A stretch of DNA of 64,000 nucleotides from CAUPWF01 sp964369755 (GTDB lineage Bacteria > Bacillota > Clostridia > Lachnospirales > Lachnospiraceae). Positions 7,341 through 16,066 of this stretch are shown piece after piece (position 1 is the stretch's first letter; each line of letters starts with the position of its first letter). The notes under the pieces were generated by a model. The model did not search any database. It saw nothing but the letters and a program-made list of their open reading frames with translations, and had not been told where the DNA came from. The stretch lies in contig CAYJFY010000003.1 in NCBI GenBank assembly GCA_964369755.1, forward strand, positions 1-64,000, given 5' to 3'. A program made the position numbers and the translations under genes.

Positions 7341-8528
7341 ATGACTATGAATAACACTCCATCTTCTGAACGAATTCATATCGGAATTTTCGGAAGAAGA
7401 AATGCTGGAAAATCCAGTGTCATCAACGCAATAACAAACCAAGACTTAGCAATCGTTTCTGATGTAAAGGGAACTACGACAGACCCAGTTCTAAAGGCAA
7501 TGGAACTCTTGCCTTTGGGACCAGTTGTCATCATTGATACTCCTGGCCTAGACGACGAAGGAGATTTGGGGGCACTCCGGGTGAAGAAAGCCTATCAAGT
7601 CTTAAACAAGACTGATATCGCGATTCTTGTAGTGGATGCAACATTAGGTATGACTGATAACGATCAGGAAATCTTGAATCGAATCAAGGCAAAGAACTTG
7701 CCTTATATCATTGTGTATAATAAATCCGACTTATTAGATAAGCTGCCAGAAACCGTACCAACAAATTCTATTTACATCAGTACCGTGAATGGTTATCAAA
7801 TCAATGGTTTAAAAGAAATAATTGCAAAACTTGCCCCGATTTCTGAAGAAAAATTCCAGCTTGTAGGAGATCTAATCTCTCCTTCAGATTTCATCGTGCT
7901 CGTGGTTCCAATTGATAAGGCAGCCCCAAAGGGACGTTTAATCTTGCCACAACAACAAACCATCCGTGATATCTTGGAAGCAGATGCCACCGCTATCGTT
8001 GTAAAAGAATACGAACTTCGCGAAACCCTAGATACACTAGGCAAGAAACCAAAACTTGTCATTACAGATAGTCAAGTATTTGCAAAGGTCTCTGCGGATA
8101 CACCAAACGATATTTTGTTAACATCATTTTCTATTTTATTTGCTCGATACAAGGGAAACTTAGAAGTCTTGGTTGAAGGCGCGCGTGTACTAGATAGCCT
8201 AGAAGATAATGATATCGTCTTGATTTCCGAAGGATGTACCCACCATCGTCAATGCGATGATATCGGGACAGTAAAGTTGCCAAGATGGATAAACAACCAC
8301 ACAGGAAAGAAACTGAACTTTGAATTCACCAGCGGAACCGAATTCCCTGCTGATTTATCAAAATACAAATTAATCGTCCACTGTGGTGGTTGTATGTTAA
8401 ATGAAAAAGAAATGAAATATCGAATCCGCTGTGCAAGGGATTCGAAGATTCCAATTACTAATTATGGAACTGCCATTGCACATATCCAAGGAATTTTAGA
8501 AAGAAGCTTAGAGATCTTTCATTTCTAA
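7341..8528 (+). CDS. hydF: [FeFe]-hydrogenase maturation GTPase HydF
   Basis: HydF is the GTPase scaffold on which the diiron subcluster is assembled before transfer to the hydrogenase. The P-loop GRRNAGKS is at residues 18-25, followed by GTTTDP and DTPGLDD, with NKSD as the guanine-recognition motif. The C-terminal cluster ligands are C299 and H301 (CTHH) and the pair C348-C351 in HCGGC. At 395 residues it is of usual length. Its last 21 bases overlap the end of the convergent aspartase-like gene. Confidence 0.96.
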   Translation: MTMNNTPSSERIHIGIFGRRNAGKSSVINAITNQDLAIVSDVKGTTTDPVLKAMELLPLGPVVIIDTPGLDDEGDLGALRVKKAYQVLNKTDIAILVVDATLGMTDNDQEILNRIKAKNLPYIIVYNKSDLLDKLPETVPTNSIYISTVNGYQINGLKEIIAKLAPISEEKFQLVGDLISPSDFIVLVVPIDKAAPKGRLILPQQQTIRDILEADATAIVVKEYELRETLDTLGKKPKLVITDSQVFAKVSADTPNDILLTSFSILFARYKGNLEVLVEGARVLDSLEDNDIVLISEGCTHHRQCDDIGTVKLPRWINNHTGKKLNFEFTSGTEFPADLSKYKLIVHCGGCMLNEKEMKYRIRCARDSKIPITNYGTAIAHIQGILERSLEIFHF

Positions 8529-9776
8529 ACACTTCATAAAACCTTCCATTCCTGTTCCGTCTTCTCGGCACTGATGAATCAAACGCTCTACTTCATCATA
8601 GCCGAGTAGCGGAACATATCTTGTGGCAAACGCCATAGACTCATCTAAATGCTTTTGACACATTTCCTCATTCACAGTTAAAGTTTCAATACATTTTTCT
8701 CGAAATACTTTGACTCCCTTTTCCAAAATCTCCAAACTCTCAAGCAATCGCTCTGCAATCAGTGGAAGAAATGCGTTTAATTCCAGATTTCCACTTGCTG
8801 CACACATGGTGATTGCATAGTCATTTGCCATCACCTGAATCGATATCTGAGTGATCATTTCTGGAATCACCGGATTTACTTTACCTGGCATAATCGTAGA
8901 GCCACTCTGCATCTTTGCCAGTGCAATCTCTCCAATTCCTCCATATGGACCAGAATTCAAGAATCGAAGATCTGTTGCAATCTTCATGAGATTCGTTGCG
9001 AGTGCCTTTAACAAACCCGACACTTCTACAAATACATCCTGGTTTTGCGTCAAATCCATAGGGTATTCAGCCCTTGCCAGACCCAACCCTGTAAGCCCTC
9101 TTAGAATCTCCGTAATCTGGTAGCTATAGCGGGAGGAGGTGTTGGTTCCATCTCCAATTGCAGTGCCTCCTAGATTGATCTGACGCAACCGCTCTTCTAC
9201 TTTGTAGATTCTCCAACGGTCTCTTGCTATCGCTTGCGCATAGGCACCAAATCCTTGGCCTACTGTCATCGGAATTGCATCCATCAACTGAGTCCTACCC
9301 AATTTCTCGATATGATTATATTTTTGTTCACTCAATTGCAATGCCTCTTGTAGCTTGCTACACTCATCGCTTAAGGTTCGAACCTTTCGGATACATGCGA
9401 TTCTTAATGCCGAAGGATAGACATCATTGGTCGATTGCTGCTTGTTAACATCATCCAATGGGTGAATCAGCCTTCCTAACTCTTCACTTGCCAGATTCGC
9501 TACCACTTCATTTACATTCATGTTTGTAGAAGTACCCGCTCCACCCTGATATGGATGAGTCGGGAAGTTTTCTGCAAAATCAATCTCTCTTGCCCTATCG
9601 CAAGCACTTATAATCGCATCACAAACATCTCCGTCCATGACTTCTAGTTTCTTATGCGTGAGGGCTGCCGCTTTCTTGATTTCCAGAATCGCTTGGATAA
9701 GCGATGCGTTGACACTTCTAGCATCAATGGAAAAATTATTCACCGCATGTTTCGTTTCTTCTCCTATATATCCCAT
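8508..9776 (-). CDS. Aspartase/fumarase superfamily lyase, probable aspartate ammonia-lyase of the hyd cluster
   Basis: The protein belongs to the class II fumarase/aspartase family, which removes ammonia from aspartate or water from malate to give fumarate. The signature GSTIMPGKVNP is intact, as are GGAGTSTNMNVNEV, QSTNDVYPSA and GRTQLMDAIPM. At 422 residues it is shorter than E. coli AspA (478), lacking about 15 residues at the N-terminus and about 40 at the C-terminus. A GTG at 9780-9782 is in frame, but AAGGA lies 7 bases before the ATG at 9774-9776, which is chosen. It converges with hydF with a 21-base overlap. An ammonia-supplying role for H-cluster assembly is inference. Confidence 0.8.
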   Translation of the reverse strand: MGYIGEETKHAVNNFSIDARSVNASLIQAILEIKKAAALTHKKLEVMDGDVCDAIISACDRAREIDFAENFPTHPYQGGAGTSTNMNVNEVVANLASEELGRLIHPLDDVNKQQSTNDVYPSALRIACIRKVRTLSDECSKLQEALQLSEQKYNHIEKLGRTQLMDAIPMTVGQGFGAYAQAIARDRWRIYKVEERLRQINLGGTAIGDGTNTSSRYSYQITEILRGLTGLGLARAEYPMDLTQNQDVFVEVSGLLKALATNLMKIATDLRFLNSGPYGGIGEIALAKMQSGSTIMPGKVNPVIPEMITQISIQVMANDYAITMCAASGNLELNAFLPLIAERLLESLEILEKGVKVFREKCIETLTVNEEMCQKHLDESMAFATRYVPLLGYDEVERLIHQCREDGTGMEGFMKCLEMKDL

Positions 9777-9795
9777 TTCCACATCCTTAAATATT

Positions 9796-10158
9796 TTATT
9801 TTTTCGGTACTACCTCTAGCCAATATCCATCTGGATCCAAGATGAAATAAATTCCCATCGCCTTGTTCTCATAACAGATACATCCCATTTCTTTATGTTT
9901 TTGATAGGCACCATCAAAGTCTTCCACCATAAATGCTAGATGAAATTCATTTTCTCCCAAATTATATGCCTGTGGATGTTCATCTAATGCGGTAAGTTCC
10001 AATAAGAAATCTGACTCTTCCTCGCCTAAATATACAATTGTAAAACCCTCACCCTCGATTCTTCTTTTTTCTTTTAAGTTCAACGCCTTCGCGTAAAACT
10101 CCATACTTTCTTCGATATTTTTTACATTAAAATTCATATGTACCATTTTAAAATTCAT
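9796..10158 (-). CDS. VOC-fold protein, glyoxalase I-like
   Basis: A 120-residue protein of the vicinal oxygen chelate fold, annotated in relatives as lactoylglutathione lyase. It shows the paired beta-alpha-beta-beta-beta modules: HMNFNVKNIEESMEFYAKAL in the first half and FHLAFMVEDFDGAYQKHKEMG in the second. Likely metal ligands are H8, the glutamate of LLELTAL, the histidine of EFHLAF and the glutamate of YWLEVVP. It lies 19 bases upstream of the aspartase-like gene on the same strand. The window also encodes methylglyoxal synthase, so a role in methylglyoxal detoxification is possible but unproven. Confidence 0.8.
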   Translation of the reverse strand: MNFKMVHMNFNVKNIEESMEFYAKALNLKEKRRIEGEGFTIVYLGEEESDFLLELTALDEHPQAYNLGENEFHLAFMVEDFDGAYQKHKEMGCICYENKAMGIYFILDPDGYWLEVVPKK

Positions 10159-10188
10159 AGCTAGTCTCCTTTTCTTTAAGATATGTTT

Positions 10189-10216
10189 AGTATATCATAA
10201 TTTTTTATGAATTCAA
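10189..10216 (-). promoter_or_regulatory. Promoter-like sequence before the VOC gene
   Basis: Minus-strand TTGAAT and TATACT are 16 bases apart, about 30 bases before the VOC start. It would also serve the aspartase-like gene downstream. Confidence 0.5.
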
Positions 10217-10286
10217 TGACAAAAAAAGCATAAACTATGATACAATAACAATAAATAATAGACCGATTTAAAGGAGGGTGATTGTT

Positions 10287-11891
10287 ATGAAACTGACATT
10301 TATTGGTGCTGCCCATGAAGTCACTGGCAGTTGTTACCTACTCGAAGTAAACGGTACTTGTATTCTGGTGGATTGTGGAATGGAGCAAGGTCCTGATATT
10401 TATGAAAACCAAGAACTTCCTGTTCCTGCAAACAATATCTCCTATGTACTTTTGACCCATGCCCACATCGACCACTCAGGATTAATTCCTCTATTGGTAA
10501 AGCAAGGGTTTCAAGGAGAAATCATCACCACATTTGCTACCTATGATCTTTGCAACGTCATGTTACGAGATAGTGCACACATTCAGGAGTTCGAAGCAGA
10601 ATGGAAAAATCGCAAGGCAAAACGATCTGGTGCCCCTTTGATTGAGCCTCTTTATTCTACCACGGACGCAATCAATGCGCTCTTCCTATTCTCGCCTTGT
10701 AATTATAATGAGCGAATCACCATTTCCGAGGGTGTGGACGTTCGTTTTACAGATGTGGGACATTTGCTTGGATCATCTAGCATTGAAATTTGGATGACAG
10801 AGAGCGGCATTTCTAAAAAAATTGTATTCTCAGGAGATGTCGGCAATCTCTCACAACCGATTATCAAGGATCCATCTCATGTGGTCGAAACAGATTATCT
10901 TGTAATTGAATCTACCTATGGAGACCGCCTCCATGCCGCTGAACGACCTGATTATTTAGGTGATTTCACAAGAATTCTTCGCGAAACATTTGATAAAGGT
11001 GGCAATGTGGTAATTCCTTCCTTTGCCGTAGGGCGTACCCAGGAATTCCTCTACCTAATTCGTGAAATCAAAGAAAAAAAATTATTGCCTCAGTATTCGA
11101 ATTTTGAAGTATATGTAGATAGTCCTCTTGCAATTGAGGCAACAACGATTTTCAATAAAAATGGAAAGGAATGTTTTGATAAGGAAGCCTTGGATTTGGT
11201 AAACAAGGGAGTGAATCCACTTCATTTTCCAGGATTAAACCTCTCCATCACCAGTGATGATTCAAAGGCGATTAACTTTAATCCTAAGCCTAAAGTCATC
11301 TTATCGGCCTCTGGAATGTGCGAAGCAGGACGGATTCGTCACCACTTAAAACACAACTTATGGCGTGAGAATGCAACCATTTTATTCGTAGGATATCAAG
11401 CAATTGGAACTTTGGGGAGAAAATTAATTGAGGGAACGCCAACTGTGAAGCTCTTTGGAGAAAGTATTGATGTATGTGCCCGAATCGAGACCTTAAAGGG
11501 TGTAAGCGGTCATGCGGACCAAGATGGATTACTTGAATATATATCAGCGATCCAATCCCCTCTTGCTCATGTATTTGTCACCCATGGTGATGATACGGTA
11601 ACAGATTTTTTCGCTGAACTAGTGAGTAATAAATTCTCTTGCAGTACATTTGCACCATATACAGGTGCTGTCGTTGACCTTTCTGAAAACATCATATTAG
11701 AAACTGGCAACAACCAACGCAAGGTAGCTAGCAAGGCAAAACAACGCAAGGCCTACTCAGCGCACCAGCGTTTGATAACCTCAGGAAAGTCCCTTATGGA
11801 TGTGATTCTAAAATGTGAAGGCATGACCAACAAAGATCTTGCAAAATTCGAAACACAAGTTCAACAATTAATCGAAAAATGGAATTCCTAA
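10287..11891 (+). CDS. MBL-fold, beta-CASP RNA metallohydrolase
   Basis: This 534-residue enzyme has the metallo-beta-lactamase plus beta-CASP architecture of RNA nucleases related to CPSF73. The metal motif HAHIDHSG lies near residue 57, followed by GDVGN. The beta-CASP motifs appear as SFAVGRTQE, SGMCEAGRIRHHL and GHADQ, then VTHGD. The product is probably a cytoplasmic RNA-processing enzyme of unknown target. A GTG at 10278 is in frame, but AAGGAGG at 10271-10277 suits the ATG at 10287. It is a single-gene unit ending in a bidirectional terminator. Confidence 0.88.
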   Translation: MKLTFIGAAHEVTGSCYLLEVNGTCILVDCGMEQGPDIYENQELPVPANNISYVLLTHAHIDHSGLIPLLVKQGFQGEIITTFATYDLCNVMLRDSAHIQEFEAEWKNRKAKRSGAPLIEPLYSTTDAINALFLFSPCNYNERITISEGVDVRFTDVGHLLGSSSIEIWMTESGISKKIVFSGDVGNLSQPIIKDPSHVVETDYLVIESTYGDRLHAAERPDYLGDFTRILRETFDKGGNVVIPSFAVGRTQEFLYLIREIKEKKLLPQYSNFEVYVDSPLAIEATTIFNKNGKECFDKEALDLVNKGVNPLHFPGLNLSITSDDSKAINFNPKPKVILSASGMCEAGRIRHHLKHNLWRENATILFVGYQAIGTLGRKLIEGTPTVKLFGESIDVCARIETLKGVSGHADQDGLLEYISAIQSPLAHVFVTHGDDTVTDFFAELVSNKFSCSTFAPYTGAVVDLSENIILETGNNQRKVASKAKQRKAYSAHQRLITSGKSLMDVILKCEGMTNKDLAKFETQVQQLIEKWNS

Positions 11892-11909
11892 GGGAATTCC
11901 ATTTTTTTA
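11879..11909. terminator. Bidirectional intrinsic terminator
   Basis: ATGGAATTCC and GGAATTCCAT form a perfect 10-base-pair stem around TAAG, followed by seven T on the plus strand and preceded by a run of A. The stem contains the stop codon of the MBL gene. On the minus strand it serves the mgtE pair. Confidence 0.85.
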
Positions 11910-11930
11910 ATTATCTATTTCTCCATTTAA

Positions 11931-13268
11931 TTAGACCAAATATACAAATGCTAGATTTACAATAAAGAAGTAAATTAATACCGAACATGAATCCACCAAG
12001 GTTGTAATCAGAGGCCCCGCCATGATTGCAGGGTCTAATTTTAGTTTCGATGCAAATAACGGCAAAAGACAACCAATTAGCTTTGATATTAGAATTGTAA
12101 AGATAAGTGTAAATCCTAGTACAATGGAAAGCGATAGGTTCTGATACATGAGAACCACACGGATTCCATTGATAATCGCCAGAAAAATCCCAATTTCCAA
12201 GGCAACTCTCGTTTCCTTCCATACAACCTTCCAGATATCAGAAAATCGTATCTCATCCACCGAAATTCCGCGAATAACAAGTGTCGCACTCTGAGATCCC
12301 GTATTCCCACCCGTTCCCATAATCATAGGAACAAAGCTAATCAACAGTGGTACTGCATTGGTTAATGCCTCATAATGGGTAATAATCATCCCTGACATGG
12401 TTGCCGAGAGCATAAGGAACAATAACCATGGCACCCGATTCATTGCATGTTGCCAAACTCCTGTAGAAAAATAGTCATCATCTGTATGCAACAACGCCGC
12501 CATCTTGTTCATATCCTCTGTAGTTTCGTCTTGAACAACTGTCATGGCATCATCTACCGTTACAATTCCGACCAAACAATTTTCATTGTCCACTACTGGC
12601 ACTGCCAACAAACCATATTTTCGTGTAAGTTTTGCCACATCTTCTTGGTCATCATGGGTATGTACGTATTTGATATTGGTATCCATTATTTTTTCTACTT
12701 GCTCTTCGTCTTCGCTAGAAAGTAGATCTACTAGGGAAACATATCCTAATAGACGTTTTTTCTCAGTAACATAACAAGTATAGATCGTTTCCTTGTTAAT
12801 TCCCACGTGACGAATCTTACGTATCCCCTCTGCTACTGTCATCTCTTTCTTCAGACTGATATACTCCACTGTCATAATACTTCCAGCGCTATCTTCTGGA
12901 TAGTCTAGTATTTCATTGATACGTTCACGCGTGTCCTCATCCGTCATAGCCAGCAACCGCTCAACCACATTGGCTGGCAACTCTTCGATGATATCTACTG
13001 TATCATCGATATATAGTTCTTCAAAAACCTCTCTTATCTCCTCATCATTCAACATTGCAACAAGGGATTCTCTCACCTCGCTACTCATATATGTGAACGC
13101 CTCGGCTGCTTCTTCTTTAGACAGCAATCTAAATGCCAGTAAGACTTGTTTTTCACTCAACTCCTCAAACAAACTCGGGATATCAGCAGGATGTATGAGT
13201 GTCAATTGTTGTTTTAATTTTTTATATCGTCTCGCTTCTAAGAGTTCTTTTATCTTAGTTCTTGCCAC
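11931..13268 (-). CDS. mgtE: Magnesium transporter MgtE, copy 1
   Basis: MgtE is a homodimeric Mg2+ channel gated by cytoplasmic Mg2+. The protein has the N-terminal helical sensor domain (residues 1-130), two CBS domains (about 130-255) with the DSAGSIM motif at the entrance, and five C-terminal membrane helices with the pore sequence TGGNTGSQSATL. At 445 residues it is of normal length. The start is GTG at 13266-13268 behind a GGGAGGG site. It lies 18 bases after a second mgtE copy. No M-box Mg2+ riboswitch is visible upstream of the pair. Confidence 0.93.
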   Translation of the reverse strand: MARTKIKELLEARRYKKLKQQLTLIHPADIPSLFEELSEKQVLLAFRLLSKEEAAEAFTYMSSEVRESLVAMLNDEEIREVFEELYIDDTVDIIEELPANVVERLLAMTDEDTRERINEILDYPEDSAGSIMTVEYISLKKEMTVAEGIRKIRHVGINKETIYTCYVTEKKRLLGYVSLVDLLSSEDEEQVEKIMDTNIKYVHTHDDQEDVAKLTRKYGLLAVPVVDNENCLVGIVTVDDAMTVVQDETTEDMNKMAALLHTDDDYFSTGVWQHAMNRVPWLLFLMLSATMSGMIITHYEALTNAVPLLISFVPMIMGTGGNTGSQSATLVIRGISVDEIRFSDIWKVVWKETRVALEIGIFLAIINGIRVVLMYQNLSLSIVLGFTLIFTILISKLIGCLLPLFASKLKLDPAIMAGPLITTLVDSCSVLIYFFIVNLAFVYLV

Positions 13269-13286
13269 TCTTTTCCCTCCCTACTT

Positions 13287-14615
13287 TTATAGTCGATATA
13301 CATATATTACGATTTGATAATACACTACAATCGCTCCCGCATCCAAGAGTGTTGTAATAAGTGGTGCTGCCATCAAGGCTGGATCCACATGGATTCGCTT
13401 CGCCATCAACGGAAGCACACATCCTACCATCTTTGCCATGATAATCGTTGCAATCAATGTAATAAATACGGTGAATGCCATCAAAGTATCATGATACATC
13501 AATTGAATCCGAATTCCATTTGCAATTCCTAGAATCACTCCTACAATCAGTGAAATTCGAAATTCCTTCCATAAAATCCTCCAAACATCACCCAAATGTA
13601 TCTCATCTACTGCCATACCACGAATCATTAATGTGGAGGTTTGGGATCCTGAATTCCCACCAGTTCCCATAATCATAGGAATCATCGCACTTACCAGAGG
13701 AATCATCGCTAATGATTCACTGTATTGAGTCATCCACACTCCTGTAATTGACGATGTAATCATTAAAATCACAAGCCATACACTTCTATTTTTTGCATGT
13801 TGAAATACGTTCGTTCCAAAATAAGACTCTTGACTCGGGGTAACAGCCGCCATTTTTACAATATCCTCTGTTCCCTCTTCTTGCTGGATTAACATTACAT
13901 CATCAACTGTAACAATTCCAACTATGCATAAAGTTTTATCAACAACTGGGACAGCAATCATCCCATATTTTTTGAATATTTTCAAAACATCTTCCTGGTC
14001 GTCATTGGTATCCACACAGATAATATTCGTATCCATAATATCTTCAATTAATTTTTGATCACTACTGATTAATAATTCCTTGATGTCTACATATCCAATT
14101 AATTTTCTACGCTCTGTTACATAACATGTGTAAATAGTCTCTGAGGCGATTCCAATGTGTCGAATCTTCTGTATCGCTTCTGCAACTGTCATATCTCTCT
14201 GCAAGGAAACATATTCCGTAGTCATTATGCTACCCGCACTATCTTCGGGATAATTCAATAATTGATTAATCTGTTTTCTCGTTTCCGAATCCGTAACCAT
14301 CAAGATTCGGTCCACAACATTTGCTGGCATTTCCTCAAGCATATCTACTGTATCATCTAAAAACATCTCATCAATTACTTCACGTATCTCCGCGTCTGTT
14401 AGCGCATTAATTAAAACCTCTTGCATTTCAATATTCATATATGCAAAAGTTTCTGCTGCTTCCTCTTTGGGCAGTAGACGAAAAATCAGCAATAATTCTT
14501 TGTAATCTAAGGTCTGTAATGCATCTGCAATATCTACTGGATACATTTCTAAGAGAAAATCTCTAGCTTCTTTGTAACGTTTTCTCTCCAAAAGCTTTAA
14601 AACAATATCCTTCAT
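13287..14615 (-). CDS. mgtE: Magnesium transporter MgtE, copy 2
   Basis: This is a second full MgtE with the same domain order: N domain, paired CBS domains, five membrane helices with TGGNSGSQTSTL at the pore. Long stretches match copy 1, for example PEDSAGSIMT and ETIYTCYVTE, so the two arose by tandem duplication and have since diverged. The frame opens at 14636, but GGGAGG lies 5 bases before the ATG at 14613-14615, giving 442 residues. As the first gene of the pair, it stands behind a possible TTGACA promoter. Whether the copies form heterodimers cannot be seen. Confidence 0.92.
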   Translation of the reverse strand: MKDIVLKLLERKRYKEARDFLLEMYPVDIADALQTLDYKELLLIFRLLPKEEAAETFAYMNIEMQEVLINALTDAEIREVIDEMFLDDTVDMLEEMPANVVDRILMVTDSETRKQINQLLNYPEDSAGSIMTTEYVSLQRDMTVAEAIQKIRHIGIASETIYTCYVTERRKLIGYVDIKELLISSDQKLIEDIMDTNIICVDTNDDQEDVLKIFKKYGMIAVPVVDKTLCIVGIVTVDDVMLIQQEEGTEDIVKMAAVTPSQESYFGTNVFQHAKNRSVWLVILMITSSITGVWMTQYSESLAMIPLVSAMIPMIMGTGGNSGSQTSTLMIRGMAVDEIHLGDVWRILWKEFRISLIVGVILGIANGIRIQLMYHDTLMAFTVFITLIATIIMAKMVGCVLPLMAKRIHVDPALMAAPLITTLLDAGAIVVYYQIVIYVYRL

Positions 14616-14677
14616 GTCTACCTCCCTTCCTATCACAACAAGATTAACTTGTAAACCATATAAATGTCAAGTAAAAT

Positions 14678-14711
14678 TAGTGTATAATCTTTTGAATGAA
14701 TAGTGTATAAT
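14678..14711 (+). promoter_or_regulatory. Duplicated -10 region before tmcAL
   Basis: The 11-base sequence TAGTGTATAAT occurs at 14678-14688 and again at 14701-14711, each holding a perfect TATAAT. Clear -35 boxes are missing at the ideal distance. The arrangement suggests two tandem start sites for tmcAL. Confidence 0.4.
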
Positions 14712-14749
14712 GTAAATACACAAAAACTTAGGCTATCAGGGGGAATATT

Positions 14750-16066
14750 ATGAAAGTTGTCGGACTCATCACAGAATACAATCCATTTCATAACGGACAT
14801 TTATATCACATTAACGAAGCAGTTCGTCTCACTCATGCAGATCACATCGTGGTCATCATGAGCGGAAATTATGTTCAGCGCGGAACACCAGCTATCATGC
14901 CAAAACATCTTCGGACACAGATGGCACTGGCATCTGGAGTATCTGCGGTCATTGAGTTACCACTCCAATATGCAACTGCAAGCGCAGAATACTTTGCATT
15001 CGGGGCTGTATCTTTGCTTGAATCCCTATCATGCATTGATTATCTGTGTTTTGGAAGCGAGTGTGGAGATATCGAGTCTCTCACACGCATTGCAGATGTC
15101 TTAATTCAAGAACCAGAAGCATTCCAAAACATATTGCAAGAACAGATGAAATCGGGAGTTTCCTTTCCTCTTGCTCGTCAACAAGCCATGTTATCCTTCT
15201 TAGGTCCTGACTCCGTTGATGCAAGTTTATTAGAGTCACCAAATAATATTCTAGGAATTGAATATATTAAATCGATTCGACGTTTAGGCTCTAAGATTAT
15301 CCCCTTAACAATACAACGAAAATCCTCCAATTATCATGATGCACACCTGAGTGAGAAATATAGTTCAGCCTCAGCAATCCGAAATCTATTGGAATACAGT
15401 CAATCCAATGTAAATTTCAAAAAAGGGACATCCTTTAAATCAGCTTCCGTATTCAATGCAACCCAACACCTACGCACTCAAATACCAAAGCATTGCTACT
15501 CCATCATGGAAGATACCTATATGGAGCGATTCCCCGTTTATACCAATGACTTCTCACTATTATTACGTCAAGTGCTATTGAATGAAACTCGTGAGTCTTT
15601 GGCAACTTATTTTGATGTAACCGAAGATATTGCAAACCGTATTATCAAATACCAGAATCGTTTTATAAATTTCGAGCAATTTTGTGAGACATTAAAAACA
15701 AAAAATACAACCTATACGAGAATATCACGGTGTTTGCTTCACATTTTATTGGGAATAAAAAAAGAAGATATTACATCTTCTTTGGAAGATATCACACCTT
15801 CTTTGGAAGATACTACCTCTTCTATTCACCATTACATACGCATTCTCGGTTTTCGCAAAGATGCTTCGAAACTTTTGAAGGTCATTCAACAAAAATCGAA
15901 TTTGCCAATTATCACAAAATTAACTGCAATAGATGCCCTCAGTCCCATAGCGTGTGCTATGTTATCCAAGGAAATCTATGCAGCCAACCTATACGAAAGT
16001 GTGGTAACAAATCGTTATAACACTTCGTTTATTCACGAATTGGAACAATCTATTATCTTGCTTTAG
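14750..16066 (+). CDS. tmcAL: tRNA(Met) cytidine acetate ligase TmcAL
   Basis: TmcAL (formerly YlbM) acetylates the wobble cytidine of elongator tRNA-Met using acetate and ATP. The nucleotidyltransferase-like motif HNGH is at residues 14-17 in EYNPFHNGHLYHI, followed by VVIMSGNYVQRGTPA. The 438-residue length is slightly above typical. The excess is explained by a repetitive insert at residues 340-360, encoded by three copies of a 21-base tandem repeat. The acetate it needs could come from AckA-Pta metabolism. The 3' end overlaps the convergent degV gene by 14 bases. Confidence 0.92.
   Translation: MKVVGLITEYNPFHNGHLYHINEAVRLTHADHIVVIMSGNYVQRGTPAIMPKHLRTQMALASGVSAVIELPLQYATASAEYFAFGAVSLLESLSCIDYLCFGSECGDIESLTRIADVLIQEPEAFQNILQEQMKSGVSFPLARQQAMLSFLGPDSVDASLLESPNNILGIEYIKSIRRLGSKIIPLTIQRKSSNYHDAHLSEKYSSASAIRNLLEYSQSNVNFKKGTSFKSASVFNATQHLRTQIPKHCYSIMEDTYMERFPVYTNDFSLLLRQVLLNETRESLATYFDVTEDIANRIIKYQNRFINFEQFCETLKTKNTTYTRISRCLLHILLGIKKEDITSSLEDITPSLEDTTSSIHHYIRILGFRKDASKLLKVIQQKSNLPIITKLTAIDALSPIACAMLSKEIYAANLYESVVTNRYNTSFIHELEQSIILL
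15767..15829 (+). repeat. 21-base in-frame tandem repeat in tmcAL
   Basis: Three consecutive 21-base units (15767-15787, 15788-15808, 15809-15829) encode DITSSLE, DITPSLE and DTTSSIH. Units 1 and 2 differ at few bases, unit 3 is more diverged. The reading frame is kept, so the repeat expands a loop of the protein. Confidence 0.85.

Noticed and set aside
14616..14749. M-box Mg2+ riboswitch before the mgtE pair
   Set aside because: The intergenic space is only about 130 bases and holds a divergent promoter region; no M-box core is visible.
15767..15829. CRISPR-like repeats
   Set aside because: The units are contiguous, in frame and without spacers, so this is a coding tandem repeat.
16053..16066. 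The 14-base convergent overlap of tmcAL and degV as an antisense control device
   Set aside because: Short overlaps of convergent genes are common in compact genomes, and no added structure supports regulation.
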